NCBI RefSeq assembly: GCF_019802055.1
Contig: NZ_JAHVHW010000013.1
Span: 1 to 62,774 of the forward strand
Source: Ferrimonas balearica
Lineage (GTDB): Bacteria; Pseudomonadota; Gammaproteobacteria; Enterobacterales; Shewanellaceae
Reading direction: 5' to 3'
Length of the DNA stretch: 62,774 nucleotides
A program made the translations under genes and the position numbers. The notes below the pieces were generated by a model. That model ran no database searches, was not told the DNA's origin, and saw only the letters and a list, made by a program, of their open reading frames with translations. Below, piece after piece: positions 22,893-37,900 of the stretch; positions within the stretch are counted from its first letter, which is position 1; the number at the start of each line of letters is the position of its first letter.

Positions 22893-23215
22893 AACTTATC
22901 CACCAGCTTGTGCAGGGCGGCGTTATCCAGTAGCTCAACCCCCTTTTTACCAATCACAACGATGTCCACGGCGGGAATGTCGTGTTGATGGAGGCGAAAA
23001 CTGTCTCTGACGATCCGCTTGATGCGGTTGCGTTGACACGCTTTTTTGACCTGTTTCTTAGCGATGGTCAATCCAATACGGGGATGACCCAGCTCGTTAG
23101 GAACGGCCAAAAGTGTCAGTTGGGGGGAAGCTGCCCGGACCGGGTTAGCAAAGACGGGTTTGAAGTCGCCGGGAGTCAGCAGACGCTGCTCCCGGCTATA
23201 GGTGTATCGCACCAT
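22856..23215 (-). CDS. rnpA: Ribonuclease P protein component
   Basis: Protein subunit of RNase P, which matures tRNA 5' ends. It is 119 aa from the ATG at 23215. The start [22 protein letters not shown] and the RNR signature [20 protein letters not shown] are diagnostic. A longer frame upstream of 23215 runs into rpmH in another frame and was discarded. It lies 22 bases after rpmH and overlaps yidD. Confidence 0.97.
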   Translation of the reverse strand: MVRYTYSREQRLLTPGDFKPVFANPVRAASPQLTLLAVPNELGHPRIGLTIAKKQVKKACQRNRIKRIVRDSFRLHQHDIPAVDIVVIGKKGVELLDNAALHKLVDKLWRKLSRRCNES

Positions 23216-23237
23216 TGAGGCGCTCCGAGTAATGAAC

Positions 23238-23384
<147 letters not shown>

Positions 23385-23453
23385 TCAGTTAACTGTACAG
23401 ATTAACTTTCGACGCCAGAGCTAAGCGCCTTGGCGGGTCAAAAAAGAGGCCGA

Positions 23454-23483
23454 ATTCTAATAAAAGACAGCCCATGCCGTCAA
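23454..23483 (-). promoter_or_regulatory. rpmH operon promoter
   Basis: Minus-strand -35 TTGACG (23478-23483), 18-bp spacer and -10 TAGAAT (23454-23459), about 80 bases before the rpmH ATG. A perfect DnaA box (23530-23538) lies about 50 bases further upstream, between this promoter and dnaA. Confidence 0.65.
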
Positions 23484-23529
23484 TGCTGATTACAACATCG
23501 GCGACAATTAGGTGTGAAGTACTAGTTAT

Positions 23530-23770
23530 TGTGGATAACCTTGTGTATTCACCCCAAGATATAGACAGGCCGATCCAGATCAGATCGGCGCTGGTGGAAT
23601 TATAGGGATCATTGCGATCCCTTTCCAGCCCTTTAAGATCGCGGATTTACAGGGATCTTACTTGCGATCCCTGGATCGGATCTCTGACGAAAGATCAAGG
23701 ATCTTTTCTGGGGATAACCTTTGTTAAGGCTATAGCGATCGGTCGTTAAGGTGGGTAAAATTGATCCTCT
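23530..23770. promoter_or_regulatory. dnaA upstream regulatory region: DnaA box and dense GATC cluster
   Basis: The 427-base gap between rpmH and dnaA holds no further gene. It contains a perfect DnaA box TGTGGATAA at 23530-23538. From 23572 to 23766 I count 14 GATC sites, many in the repeated contexts GGATC and GCGATC. Dense GATC sites near dnaA are expected to bind SeqA and time dnaA transcription after replication. I could not assign a convincing dnaA -35/-10 pair. Confidence 0.7.
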
Positions 23771-23799
23771 TTTGGACTGATTACCTTGGGGCTTTCGCG

Positions 23800-25167
23800 G
23801 TGAGTTTACCGGTATGGCAGCAGTGCGTTGAGCGACTTCGTGATGAGTTGCCCGCACAGCAATTCAGCATGTGGATCCGGCCGTTACAGGCGGAACTCAT
23901 GGGCGACACTCTGGTCCTCTATGCACCGAATCGTTTTGTGCTGGACTGGGTGCGGGACAAGTACCTGAACTCCATCACTGCGTTCCTGGCTGAAACTCTG
24001 GGCGACCAGGCTCCAGCCCTTCAGTTTGATATTGGCAGCAAGCCTGAAGCCCGCCCCAAGGTGGACATCGGCATGCCTCGTCCCGCCGCTGTCGCGCCTG
24101 CCAGCCCGGCCCGACCGGAACCGCCGGCCAGCAGTAATCAGGCGGTGCGTAGCAATATCAATCCCAACTATCAGTTCGACAACTTCGTTGAGGGTAAGTC
24201 CAACCAGTTGGCCCGTGCTGCGGCCAGCCAGGTCGCGGATAACCCTGGTGGCGCCTATAACCCGCTCTTCCTGTATGGCGGAACCGGTTTGGGTAAGACT
24301 CACCTTCTGCACGCAGTAGGCAATGGGATCATGAAAAGGAAGCCCAATGCCAAGGTGGTGTACATGCACTCAGAGCGCTTTGTTCAGGACATGGTGAAAG
24401 CCCTGCAGAACAACGCGATTGCTGAGTTCAAGCGCTACTATCGCAGCGTTGATGCCCTGCTGATCGATGATATCCAGTTCTTCGCGAACAAGGACCGATC
24501 TCAGGAGGAGTTCTTCCACACTTTTAACGCCCTGCTTGAGGGCAATCACCAGATCATTCTCACCTCTGATCGCTATCCCAAGGAGATCGATGGGGTAGAG
24601 GATCGACTGAAGTCACGATTTGGCTGGGGCCTGACGGTGGCGATCGAGCCGCCGGAACTGGAAACCCGTGTGGCGATTCTGATGCGCAAGGCGGAGGAGA
24701 GTAATATCCATCTGCCAGACGAAGTGGCTTTCTTTATTGCCAAGCGTCTGCGCTCCAACGTCCGTGAACTGGAAGGGGCGTTGAACCGGGTGATCGCCAA
24801 CGCCAACTTTACCGGGCGCCCCATTACCATCGATTTCGTTCGTGAAGCACTGCGTGACCTGCTGGCTTTGCAGGAAAAGCTTGTTACGATTGACAATATT
24901 CAGAAGACGGTTGCCGAGTACTACAAGATCAAGGTGGCCGACTTGTTGTCAAAACGTCGTTCGCGTTCCGTTGCACGGCCTCGTCAGGTTGCCATGGCTC
25001 TGGCCAAGGAACTGACCAACCATAGCCTTCCCGAAATAGGGGACGCTTTTGGGGGTCGTGACCACACTACGGTGCTTCATGCCTGCCGCAAGATTGAGCA
25101 GTTGCGGGAGGAGAGTCATGACATCAAAGAAGACTACGCGAACCTGATCCGAACCTTGTCCTCCTGA
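23800..25167 (+). CDS. dnaA: Chromosomal replication initiator DnaA
   Basis: Initiator ATPase that opens oriC. It begins with GTG at 23800, aligning with the conserved start SLxxWQQCxxRLxDELP. An in-frame TTG further upstream is rejected. Domain I spans roughly residues 1-85, with a proline-rich linker to about 115. The AAA+ core has Walker A GGTGLGKT (160-167), Walker [10 protein letters not shown] and sensor II within [10 protein letters not shown]. Domain IV has the DNA-binding signature [15 protein letters not shown]. It is 455 aa. It is the first gene of dnaA-dnaN-recF-gyrB. Confidence 0.99.
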   Translation: MSLPVWQQCVERLRDELPAQQFSMWIRPLQAELMGDTLVLYAPNRFVLDWVRDKYLNSITAFLAETLGDQAPALQFDIGSKPEARPKVDIGMPRPAAVAPASPARPEPPASSNQAVRSNINPNYQFDNFVEGKSNQLARAAASQVADNPGGAYNPLFLYGGTGLGKTHLLHAVGNGIMKRKPNAKVVYMHSERFVQDMVKALQNNAIAEFKRYYRSVDALLIDDIQFFANKDRSQEEFFHTFNALLEGNHQIILTSDRYPKEIDGVEDRLKSRFGWGLTVAIEPPELETRVAILMRKAEESNIHLPDEVAFFIAKRLRSNVRELEGALNRVIANANFTGRPITIDFVREALRDLLALQEKLVTIDNIQKTVAEYYKIKVADLLSKRRSRSVARPRQVAMALAKELTNHSLPEIGDAFGGRDHTTVLHACRKIEQLREESHDIKEDYANLIRTLSS

Positions 25168-25180
25168 TGGGTGAGTGAAC

Positions 25181-26280
25181 ATGCAATTTGTCATCAACAG
25201 GGAAACCCTGCTGAAGCCCCTTCAACTGGTATCTGGTGCCGTTGAGCGTCGCCATAATCTGCCTATTCTGGCCAACGTCTTACTGGAAGTGAGTGGTAAC
25301 TTACTTAAGGTGACCGGTACGGACCTTGAGGTGGAACTGATCGGCCAGGTTGAGATAGAGGGGGAGATCCAGCCCGGGCGCACTACGGTGCCAGCCCGTA
25401 AGTTTCTGGACATCTGCAAAAGCCTGCCGGATCAGGCAGAGCTGAAGATCGAGCAGCAGGACAACCGTCTGCTGATCAAGTCCGGTCGCAGCCGTTTCTC
25501 GCTCTCCACCTTGCCGGCTGAAGAGTTTCCCGAGATTGGCGACTGGAAGGGCGATCTGCAATTTACTCTGCCCCAGGGAGTCCTGAAATCGCTGATTGAA
25601 GCCACTCAGTTTTCCATGGCGCACCAGGATGTTCGTTACTACCTCAACGGCATGCTGTTTGAAACCGAAGGCAATGTGCTGCGAACCGTGGCGACCGACG
25701 GTCACCGCCTTGCGGTCAGCCATCGGGTTATCGAAGCGTCCCTGCCAGAAAAGCAGGTGATTGTGCCTCGTAAAGGCGTAGTGGAACTGAGCCGACTGTT
25801 TGAAGACGAGCAGGCTGAGATTACGCTGTGCATTGGTGAATCAAGCATTCGTGCTGTCACCAAGGATGCCATCTTCACCTCCAAGCTGGTGGATGGACGC
25901 TTCCCCGACTATCGCCGGGTATTACCCAAAGACGGTGACAAGGTGGTGGTGGCAGAACGTGATGCTCTGCGTCAGGCGTTTGCCCGTGCTTCAATTCTCT
26001 CCAACGAAAAGTTCCGCGGCGTGCGTTTGCTGCTGGAGAACGATCGTTTGACCATCACCGCCAACAACCCGGAACAGGAGGAGGCGGAAGAGGTGCTGGA
26101 TCTGGCCTATCCCTATTCCTCTCTGGAGATCGGCTTTAACGTCTCCTATGTCCTGGATGTGCTCAATGCACTGAAACAGGAGAACGTGAAGATGGTGCTG
26201 GGAGAGGCGAACAGCAGTGCGTTGTTTGAGAACGCGGACAACGATGAGTCACTCTACGTGGTGATGCCGATGCGACTCTG

Positions 26281-26281
<1 letters not shown>
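25181..26281 (+). CDS. dnaN: DNA polymerase III beta sliding clamp
   Basis: Ring-shaped processivity clamp. From the ATG at 25181 it starts [19 protein letters not shown] and is 366 aa, exactly the E. coli length. The hydrophobic-cleft residues and the C-terminal YVVMPMRL tail are conserved. A GTG two codons upstream is possible but would break the family alignment. It lies 13 bases after dnaA, and its TGA overlaps the recF ATG (TGATG). Confidence 0.99.
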
Positions 26282-29782
<3,501 letters not shown>

Positions 29783-29805
29783 TTCCGGTCCTACCACCTA
29801 ATGAA

Positions 29806-29831
29806 AAGGCAGCCATCAGGCTGCCTTTTTT
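29806..29831 (+). terminator. Terminator after gyrB
   Basis: AAGGCAGC (29806-29813), loop CATCAG, GCTGCCTT (29820-29827), then TTTTT. It lies 24 bases past the gyrB stop. Confidence 0.85.
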
Positions 29832-29879
29832 GTGCGTTTCGTTCGGTTACCCATTATGGGCTTCTGAGAGTAGAGAGGA

Positions 29880-29895
29880 TGTTTCACGTGGAACA
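29880..29895. promoter_or_regulatory. parS: parS site
   Basis: TGTTTCACGTGGAACA, a palindromic ParB-binding site of the bacterial chromosomal parS family. It is in a short non-coding gap between the gyrB and guaC terminators, about 11 kb from oriC. The ParB encoded at 14260-15162 has the matching HTH type. Confidence 0.85.
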
Positions 29896-29901
29896 TCCAT
29901 A

Positions 29902-29930
29902 AAAAAACGCTGCCCGTTGGCAGCGTTTTT
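29902..29930 (-). terminator. Terminator after guaC
   Basis: AACGCTGCC (29906-29914), loop CGTT, GGCAGCGTT (29919-29927). On the minus strand it is followed by a T-run. Confidence 0.85.
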
Positions 29931-29951
29931 GGAAATCACCTGGCGTGACGA

Positions 29952-30989
29952 TTAGCCGAACACGCGGTTTTCCTGCTCCTGAACACGGATAAAGGTAGTG
30001 CGCTTGGTCAACTCTTTGAGTTTGGCCGCACCGACGTAGGTGCAGGTGGAGCGCACGCCGCCCAGTACATCCTGTACGGTATTTTCTACCGGACCACGGA
30101 AGGGCACCATTACGGTTTTGCCTTCTGAGGCACGGTAGGTGGCAACCCCACCAGAGTGCTTGTTCATGGCAGTGTCAGAACTCATGCCATAGAACTGCAT
30201 CATCTTCTTACCGTCCTTCTCGATCACTTCGCCACCAGCCTCTTCGTGGCCCGCGAACATGCCGCCGATCATCACGAAGTCAGAGCCGCCGCCGAAGGCC
30301 TTGGCCACGTCACCTGGGCAGGTACAGCCACCGTCGGAGACGATCTGACCACCCAGACCGTGAGCGGCATCAGCACACTCGATAACGGCAGACAGCTGCG
30401 GATAGCCTACACCGGTCTTTACTCGGGTGGTGCAAACAGAGCCCGGGCCAATACCCACTTTCACGATGTCAGCGCCGCTGATGATCAGCTCTTCTACCAT
30501 CTCACCGGTCACCACATTACCCGCCACGATAACGCGGGTGGGCTGGGCTTCACGCACTTTGCGAACAAAGTCGACAAAGCTCTGCTGGTAACCATTGGCC
30601 ACGTCGATGCAGATGAAGCGCAGTTTCGGGTTGCACTCCAGGATGGTATTGAGCTTCTCGAAGTCGGCCTGGGAGGTGCCGGTGGAGACCATCACGTGGT
30701 CAAAGATGGTTTCCGGTTGAGTGGCCAGCCAGGCGTTCCACTGCTCAACGCTGTAGTGCTTATGCACGGCAGTCAGCATCAGGTGCTGCGCCAGGGCTTC
30801 GGCCATTTCGAACGTACCCACCGTATCCATATTGGCGGCGATGACCGGAATGCCGGTCCAGCTGCCTTCGGCATGCTTGAACTGGAAGGTACGGCGGATG
30901 TCCACCTGAGAACGGCTGGACAGAGTGGAGCGTTTAGGACGGAACAGAACGTCTTTAAAGCCCAGTTTCAGATCCGCTTCGATATGCAT
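29952..30989 (-). CDS. guaC: GMP reductase
   Basis: NADPH-dependent deamination of GMP to IMP, a purine salvage step. It is an IMPDH/GMPR TIM barrel with the catalytic loop [20 protein letters not shown], including the catalytic Cys, and [13 protein letters not shown]. It is 345 aa (E. coli 347) and lacks the CBS domains of IMP dehydrogenase, which separates it from guaB. It is a single gene. Its 232-base upstream interval to glyS holds the glyS terminator and no gene. Confidence 0.97.
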   Translation of the reverse strand: MHIEADLKLGFKDVLFRPKRSTLSSRSQVDIRRTFQFKHAEGSWTGIPVIAANMDTVGTFEMAEALAQHLMLTAVHKHYSVEQWNAWLATQPETIFDHVMVSTGTSQADFEKLNTILECNPKLRFICIDVANGYQQSFVDFVRKVREAQPTRVIVAGNVVTGEMVEELIISGADIVKVGIGPGSVCTTRVKTGVGYPQLSAVIECADAAHGLGGQIVSDGGCTCPGDVAKAFGGGSDFVMIGGMFAGHEEAGGEVIEKDGKKMMQFYGMSSDTAMNKHSGGVATYRASEGKTVMVPFRGPVENTVQDVLGGVRSTCTYVGAAKLKELTKRTTFIRVQEQENRVFG

Positions 30990-31174
30990 GGAGTTACCCT
31001 ACTTCAAAAATAAACTTCTATGAAATTAGGGCAGATGACGGGAATAGAGAGAGGCTATTCAACCGGTACATCTGGCCTAATGAATTAGCACGCGCACCGG
31101 TTTTCGGCATTCTAACGAGTGATTGTTCCAAGGCAATATATTCAATCAGAACACTGTGTTTTGCAGAAAGGAAA

Positions 31175-31199
31175 AAGGCCACCCTGAGGTGGCCTTTTG
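31175..31199 (-). terminator. Terminator after glyS
   Basis: AAGGCCACC (31175-31183), loop CTGA, GGTGGCCTT (31188-31196). On the minus strand it is followed by TTTCC. Confidence 0.8.
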
Positions 31200-31221
31200 C
31201 TTTTGTTTCAACGTCTTGGTG

Positions 31222-33315
31222 TTACTGCTGAAGCAGTGAGATATCACCAACCTGCATAAACAAATGACGAAGTTGTTTGAGCAGTGCCTGACGGTTAGCA
31301 CGCAGGGCCGGATCTTCAGCATTCACCATGACGGCTTCGAAGAAGGCATCAACAGGCTCACGGAGGTCGGCCAGGGCCAGCAGCGCGTCCTGGTAATCAC
31401 CAGCGGCAAACAGGGGCTCAACACGGGCAGACACCTGAGCCACTTTGTCGGCCAGTACCTTTTCGGCGTCATCCTGCAGCAGTGCTGCATCCACCTGGTC
31501 GGCAATCGGGCCTTCAACCTTGGCGAGGATGTTGCCCACGCGCTTATTGGCCGCTGCCAACGCTTCTGCGGCATCCAGAGTACGGAAGTGCTGTACCGCC
31601 TTAACACGACGGTCAAAGTCCACAGGGCGGGTCGGACGCACTGCCAGTACGGCTTGGATAACGTCGGCCGGGAAGCCCTCTTCCTGATACCAGGCGCGGA
31701 AACGACCCAGCATAAAGTCCACGACCTGGTTGCAGATCTCGGCGCCTTTCTTGCCATCGGCGTCCAGCTTCTCCTGTTCGGCGAACAGGCTGTAGCTGAA
31801 GGCAGCCAGATCAAATAGGTCCAGCGGCAGGGCTTTCTCTACAGCGATACGCAGTACACCAATGGCGGCACGGCGAAGTGCAAAGGGGTCTTTATCCGCT
31901 TTGGGCGGCTGACCAATACCAAAGATGCCCACCAGGGAGTCCATCTTATCCGCGATGGCCAGGGCTTGAGCCACACCTGAGGAGGGCAGTTCGTCACCGG
32001 CGAAGCGCGGTTGGTACTGCTCATTCAGTGCAATGGCGACCGCCTCATGTTCGCCGTCGTGACGGGCGTAGTGCATCCCCATGATGCCCTGGGTGTCGGT
32101 GAACTCGAACACCATGTTGGTCATCAAGTCGCACTTGGACAACTGGCCTGCACGAGCCGCGTGGGCAGTATCGGCACCGATCAGACCGGCGATGTGTTCC
32201 GCCAGGGCCTGAATGCGATCGGTCTTATCCTTCAGGCTGCCCAGTTGCTTCTGGAACAGTACGGTCTCCAGACGCGGCAGCAGGGCTTCCAACGGCTGCT
32301 TCTTGTCGGTCTCGAAGAAGAACTCGGCATCCGCCAGACGCGGGCGCACCACCTTCTCGTTACCGGCAATGACCACCGACGGGTCTTTGGACTCGATGTT
32401 GGAAACGAAGATGAACTTCGGCAGCAGCTTGCCTTCTGCGTCATAGACCGGGAAGTACTTCTGGTCACCCTTCATGGTGTACACCAGAGCTTCGGCCGGA
32501 ACCGCCAGGAATTTCTCTTCGAAGGAGGCGGTCAGCACAACCGGCCACTCCACCAGAGAGGTCACTTCTTCCAGCAGGTCTTCATCCAGATCCGCCTGAC
32601 CACCGATGGCGGCGGCAGCCGTCTGAATGTCGGCGCTGATCTTGGCTTTACGCGCCTCGTAATCAGCGATCACTTTACCCTGTTGCTCCAGCAGCGCGGG
32701 GTACTGATCGGCGTGTTCGATGGTCAGCGCCTGCTCGCCCATAAAGCGGTGGCCCAGCAGCGTGTTGCCGCTGGCCTTACCCAGAATGGTGGCCGGTAAC
32801 AGGTGGTTATCCAGCAGCAGAGTGACGGTATGAACCGGACGGATAAACTGGGTGTCGTAAGCGCCCCAGCGCATCGGTTTCGGGATCGGCAGCTTGGCCA
32901 GGGCGTCGGCCACCATCTGGGGCAGAAGTTCCGCAGCGGACTGGCCCTTCACTTCGGCCTTGTGCAGCAGCCATTCACCCTTATCGGTGGCGATACGGCC
33001 CGCTTCAGCAACGGTGATGCCGTTGGAGCGTGCCCAACCCTCGGCAGCCTTGGTGGGGTTACCATCAGCATCAAAGGCCGCTTGAACGGCGGGGCCACGC
33101 TTCTCTACCACCTTGTCTGCCTGCTGGCTGGCCAGTTCAGTGATCTTGATGGCCAAGCGGCGAGGCGCGGCGAACCAGCTCAGTTCACCGTAGCTCAGTT
33201 CAGCCGCACTCAGGCTGTCGGTCATGTTAGCGGCAAAGGATTCGGCCAGGGTACGCAGTGCCTTCGGCGGCAGCTCTTCAGTACCGATCTCTACCAGAAA
33301 AGTCTGTTGTTCCAT
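31222..33315 (-). CDS. glyS: Glycine--tRNA ligase beta subunit
   Basis: Beta chain of the alpha2beta2 glycyl-tRNA synthetase, which carries tRNA-binding and HD-like domains. The start [19 protein letters not shown] is diagnostic, and [12 protein letters not shown] and KGDQKYFPV are conserved core motifs. From the ATG at 33315 it is 697 aa, similar to E. coli (689). A GTG one codon upstream is equally open. It follows glyQ by 7 bases, so the two chains are made from one message. Confidence 0.98.
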   Translation of the reverse strand: MEQQTFLVEIGTEELPPKALRTLAESFAANMTDSLSAAELSYGELSWFAAPRRLAIKITELASQQADKVVEKRGPAVQAAFDADGNPTKAAEGWARSNGITVAEAGRIATDKGEWLLHKAEVKGQSAAELLPQMVADALAKLPIPKPMRWGAYDTQFIRPVHTVTLLLDNHLLPATILGKASGNTLLGHRFMGEQALTIEHADQYPALLEQQGKVIADYEARKAKISADIQTAAAAIGGQADLDEDLLEEVTSLVEWPVVLTASFEEKFLAVPAEALVYTMKGDQKYFPVYDAEGKLLPKFIFVSNIESKDPSVVIAGNEKVVRPRLADAEFFFETDKKQPLEALLPRLETVLFQKQLGSLKDKTDRIQALAEHIAGLIGADTAHAARAGQLSKCDLMTNMVFEFTDTQGIMGMHYARHDGEHEAVAIALNEQYQPRFAGDELPSSGVAQALAIADKMDSLVGIFGIGQPPKADKDPFALRRAAIGVLRIAVEKALPLDLFDLAAFSYSLFAEQEKLDADGKKGAEICNQVVDFMLGRFRAWYQEEGFPADVIQAVLAVRPTRPVDFDRRVKAVQHFRTLDAAEALAAANKRVGNILAKVEGPIADQVDAALLQDDAEKVLADKVAQVSARVEPLFAAGDYQDALLALADLREPVDAFFEAVMVNAEDPALRANRQALLKQLRHLFMQVGDISLLQQ

Positions 33316-33322
33316 CACTGCC

Positions 33323-34234
33323 TCATTTCGCCGGTTTGCACATGGGGAAGCCGAGTGCTTCCCGGGACGCGTAGTAGGCCTCTGCCACGGCCTTAGTCAG
33401 GGTACGGATCCGCAGGATGTAACGCTGACGCTCGGTGACGGAGATTGCCTTACGGGCATCCAGGAGGTTGAAGGCGTGAGCCGCGTCCAGGATCCGCTCG
33501 TAGGCAGGCAGGGGCAGGGGAGTTTCCAGTGCCAGCAGCTTCTGGCACTCCTTCTCACACTGGTCAAAGTAGGTGAACAGGAAGTCCACATCCGCGTGCT
33601 CGAAGTTGTAGGTGGACTGCTCCACTTCGTTTTGCAGGAACACATCGCCATAGGTGATGGTGCCAAACGGGCCATCACACCAGACCAGGTCATAGACGTT
33701 GTCTACGCCTTGGATGTACATTGCCAGACGCTCAATGCCGTAAGTGATCTCACCGGTTACCGGCTTACACTCCAGACCACCCACTTGCTGGAAGTAGGTG
33801 AACTGAGTCACTTCCATACCATCCAGCCATACTTCCCAGCCCAGGCCCCAGGCGCCCAGAGTCGGGTTTTCCCAGTTATCTTCCACGAAACGGATATCGT
33901 GAACGCTGGTGTCGACGCCCAAGGCGCGCAGTGAACCCAGGTACAGGTCCTGGATGTTGTCCGGGCTGGGCTTGAGCATCACCTGGAACTGGTAGTAGTG
34001 CTGCAGACGGTTGGGGTTTTCACCGTAGCGACCGTCGGTCGGACGGCGGGAGGGCTGCACATATGCGGCGGCAAAAGGCTCCGGACCCAGTGCGCGCAGG
34101 CAGGTGAGAGGGTGTGAGGTTCCAGCCCCCACTTCCTTGTCCAGAGGCTGGACAACGGCACAGCCTTGCTGGGCCCAATAGTCCTGCAGGGCAAGGATCA
34201 TGCCCTGGAAGGTCTTGGTATCATACTTCTGCAT
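33323..34234 (-). CDS. glyQ: Glycine--tRNA ligase alpha subunit
   Basis: Catalytic class II chain that activates glycine. It begins [25 protein letters not shown]. The conserved [40 protein letters not shown] and [12 protein letters not shown] motifs are present. The length of 303 aa equals E. coli GlyQ. The heterotetrameric GlyQS type fits a gammaproteobacterium. It heads glyQ-glyS and is divergent from tag. Confidence 0.98.
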   Translation of the reverse strand: MQKYDTKTFQGMILALQDYWAQQGCAVVQPLDKEVGAGTSHPLTCLRALGPEPFAAAYVQPSRRPTDGRYGENPNRLQHYYQFQVMLKPSPDNIQDLYLGSLRALGVDTSVHDIRFVEDNWENPTLGAWGLGWEVWLDGMEVTQFTYFQQVGGLECKPVTGEITYGIERLAMYIQGVDNVYDLVWCDGPFGTITYGDVFLQNEVEQSTYNFEHADVDFLFTYFDQCEKECQKLLALETPLPLPAYERILDAAHAFNLLDARKAISVTERQRYILRIRTLTKAVAEAYYASREALGFPMCKPAK

Positions 34235-34278
34235 GGGATCGACCTGAATGCGGTAGAAAATGATGGTAAATGGGGGAG

Positions 34279-34284
34279 ATTATA
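34279..34284 (-). promoter_or_regulatory. glyQ promoter -10 element
   Basis: Consensus TATAAT on the minus strand, 45 bases before the glyQ ATG. The -35 (TACATT at 17 bases) is weak. Confidence 0.4.
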
Positions 34285-34351
34285 CCCTGTGCCACAGGTC
34301 GAATGTAGGTTAAATTTTATGCCCGGAGCCGTTGAGGGATAAGGAAAAGCG

Positions 34352-34942
34352 ATGAGCGAAGGACGTTGCAGCTGGTGTGGGGATGATCGCCAGTACGTGG
34401 CCTATCACGACAATCAATGGGGTCGGCCGGTTCGTGACAAATACGAACTGTTCGAAAAGCTTTGCCTTGATGGGCAGCAGGCGGGACTTTCCTGGCTGAT
34501 CATTCTGCGCAAAACCGAAAGCTACCGCGCGGCCTTTGATGGTTTTGACCCGGCTAAGATCGCCCTCTACGACGACGCCAGGGTGGAGCTGCTGCTGCAG
34601 AATCCCGGCATTGTCCGTAATCGACTGAAGGTGAATTCCATCATTAAGAATGCCCGGGCCTTTCTGGCGATGGAAGCTGAGGGGATCGATTTTGCGGATT
34701 TCCTTTGGGGCTTTGTGGGCCACCAGACCATCGTCAATCGGTGGGAGAGCACGGGTGAGTTGCCCGCCACATCGGTCGAATCCGATGCCATGAGCAAGGC
34801 GCTGAAAAAGGCCGGTTTTAACTTTGTCGGTTCCACCATCTGCTACGCCTTTATGCAGGCGGTTGGGATGGTGAATGACCATATGGTGACCTGCCCGCAA
34901 TACCGGATTTGCCAACAGGAAAGTGACGGGCGCCGCGAATAA
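34352..34942 (+). CDS. tag: DNA-3-methyladenine glycosylase I
   Basis: Constitutive base-excision glycosylase removing 3-methyladenine. It is 196 aa. Zinc-binding residues match the Tag family: Cys6 (RCSWCG) and His19 (AYHDNQWG) at the N-terminus, with a HMVTCPQY His/Cys pair near the C-terminus. The core GQQAGLSWLIILRKTE and the late GFNFVGSTICYAFMQAVGMVNDH are strongly conserved. It is divergent from glyQ and ends at a shared hairpin with the convergent amidohydrolase gene. Confidence 0.97.
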   Translation: MSEGRCSWCGDDRQYVAYHDNQWGRPVRDKYELFEKLCLDGQQAGLSWLIILRKTESYRAAFDGFDPAKIALYDDARVELLLQNPGIVRNRLKVNSIIKNARAFLAMEAEGIDFADFLWGFVGHQTIVNRWESTGELPATSVESDAMSKALKKAGFNFVGSTICYAFMQAVGMVNDHMVTCPQYRICQQESDGRRE

Positions 34943-34974
34943 AGAAGGGGGAGCAGAAGCTCCCCCTTCTTCTT
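34942..34974. terminator. Bidirectional terminator between tag and the amidohydrolase gene
   Basis: AGAAGGGGGAGC, loop AGAA, GCTCCCCCTTCT, with flanking A- and T-rich tails, in the 41-base gap between converging stops. Confidence 0.8.
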
Positions 34975-34983
34975 CACTACCTA

Positions 34984-37900
34984 TCAGAGGCGGGTGCTCT
35001 CAAAGAAGAACGCTTGCCGCTCCTCTCCTTTTCCATCAATGCGATCCATCGATTGGGCGTCATAGAGACGACCATTCACCATGGTGTAGCTCACCTTGTC
35101 GGTGTCCCGGATGTTCTCCAGTGGGTTGCCATCGATCACGATGAGATCTGCCAGTTTGCCCGGTGTGACAGAGCCCAACTGATGGTCCATGCCAAAGTGG
35201 ATGGCCGGGTTGATGGTGGCGGTTTTCAGTGCTTCCAGGTTGCTCATGCCGCCCTGGGCAAACATCCAGATCTCCCAGTGTGCACCGAGCCCTTCACGCT
35301 GCCCGTGGGCACCGATGTTGCTGTGTACCCCCAGGTCACCGACCTCCTTGGCACCACGGGCCACATTAAAGTGGTTGTAGTGCTCATCCGGTGCGGTGGG
35401 ACGACGCATCGCACGGCTGCGCAAAATGTCGCTGGGCACATAGGCGGAGAGGCGAGGGTGGTTCCACACCTCGGTTTTATCGTACCAGTAGTTCTCACCC
35501 CAGATACCGCCATAGGCTACGACCAGAGTCGGGGTGTACCCCACCTCGGTTTGAGACCAGAACTGCTTGATGTCGTCATACAGGTTGGCGGCAGGCAGAG
35601 AGTGCTCAATGCCGGTGTGGCCATCGGCGATCATGCTCAGGTTGTGCTGAAGCAGTGAGCCACCCTCCGGCACCACCATCATCTCCAGTTCACGGGCAGC
35701 AGCGACCACCTGCTGACGCTGATTTCGGCGAGGCTGGTTGTAGCTCTTCACACTGAAGGCTCCCACCGCCTTAAGGCGCTCAAGGTGGAATTTCGCATCC
35801 TCGTAGCTGTCGATGTGCGCGGTGTATCCCGGGCCATTGGCGCCATACAGAATGGTGCCGGTTGAGAAGATACGAGGGCCGGCAATGATGCCCGCCTTCT
35901 GCATCTCACTGGCCGCAAACACCTCGGTGGTGTCGTTGGAGGGATCGTGGATGCTGGTAACCCCCAACGCCAGACCGGCATAGTTGATCCAGTTCTGTTG
36001 AGGGATGATCTCGTCCTGACCCTGAGAGCCGTGAGCGTGCGCGTCAAAGATGCCGGGCATCAACGTCTTGCCCTTGATGTCGATCACTTGTGCACCTTTG
36101 GGTAGTGCTACTTCGTCGCGGCTACCTACAGCAGCAATCTTGTTGTTTTCAACGACAACCACCGCATCCTCAATCACCTTGTCACCGTCCATAGTGATCA
36201 CCTGGCCGCCGACAAAAGCGATGGTTCCACGTGGAACATCCGCGTCGGCCTCAAACCCAATCTCGGTGATCTGGGGCTCCGCTTTCAGCTCGCTACCCGG
36301 TGTCAGCAGCCCTTCCAAAGAGACCTGGTAGAGGCTTGGACCCAGGCTCCAGTGCAGGGTTTTGCCATCCAGGCGCCAGCTGATGTTTTCCCCGGCGCGG
36401 TGGGAGAGTTGCTTAACCGGCAGGCTGCCACCGTCGGGCCCGATATGCAGGGTTTCACCGTGCTGAGCAAACGGAGTCAGGAACACCTTAAAGCGTTCAG
36501 CGAATGCCAGGTGCTTGCCATCGGGAGAGATATGCCATTCGCTGGCGTGGTCGGAAGTGAAGTGAACACGCTCTTCAAAGCCATGAGTTCCGACACTGGC
36601 CAGCGCGGTTTTCTTACCCTCCATAGTTGAGAAGAACACGCGGTCGCTGCTGCCGCCGAAGTGAGGCGTGTGGCCGCGCTTGCTGATGCGTTGTGGTTCC
36701 GCGCCCTTCTCAGTGAGGTCTACCCAGTAGATTCCCGGTTCACGGTTCCAGCTGCGGGGAGTGATGTAGTAACCCTTGGACTTTCGGAATACCAGAGCAT
36801 CGCCTTCAGGAGAGAAGGCCGGCTCCACATACTTGCCCGGCTCAATGGTGACAATGGTATCGCGCTTACGACGCAGGTCGCGCACGACCACTTTACCCTG
36901 CTCTTTATCATCCCAGATGACGTAGGCCAGCTTCTTGCCATCTCGGGACCAGGCGGGGAACAGTTCAAACCGTTCATCCTGTTTGGTCAGGCGTTGTGGC
37001 TTGCCATCGGGCAGCGTACGCAGCCAGATCTTGCCCAGGGCTTCAAAGGCCACCTGTTTGCCATCGGGGCTGATCTGCACCTGGCGCAGCATCTTCAGGT
37101 CAAAGCGGTCCTGATCCAGATCCTGCTGGAAGCGAAGGGCAGGCTGAACCTGCTTGTCGATAGTGACCTGGAAAGGGATGGCGTCAACGTCACCGGAATC
37201 CAGCTCAAGGCGTCGGATTTCACCACCGGCCCAGAAGAGAATTGAGTCGCTGTCCGGAGTCCATGCCATGGTGGGGTAAACCCCGTGAATGGCCCAGGTC
37301 TCCTGCATGTCGCGCTCGAGCTTGTCGTAGACTTTGCGCTTCTCTCCGGAAACCAGGTCATACAGGTACAGCGCGCTCTGGAAGCCATCGCGGGAGATAA
37401 AGGCAAGGTAACGGCCATCCGGGCTCGGAGTGGGGCGGATGGCGCCACCAGTCCCTTCCAACAGCACCTCAATCTCACCGGTTTCACGGTCATAGCGCTT
37501 GATCTTGTAGATCCCTTTTACGGAATCCTTGGAGTAGTGGAAGGTTTTGCCCGGAGTGGCGTCCTGGGAGAAGTAGAGGTAACGGCCATCGGGAGAGAAT
37601 GCGGGCTCACCCAGGTCTTTCTGGTCATTGGGACGCTCGGTCAGCTGGATCCCTTTGCCGCCGCTGATGTGGTACATCCACACCTCACCCGCCCCCAGGC
37701 TGCGCTGAGCAGTAAAGTGCTTACGGCCAACCAGGTACTGACCATCGGGGCTCCAGGCGGGGCTGTTGAGCAGGCGGAAGGTTTCCTTGGTGACCGGCTG
37801 CATGTCGCTGCCATCCAGCTTCATGGTCCAGATGTTGTCGCCGCCATCCTGATCAGAAGTGAAGGCGATGCGAGTGCCATCGGGGCTGAACCGTGGCTGC

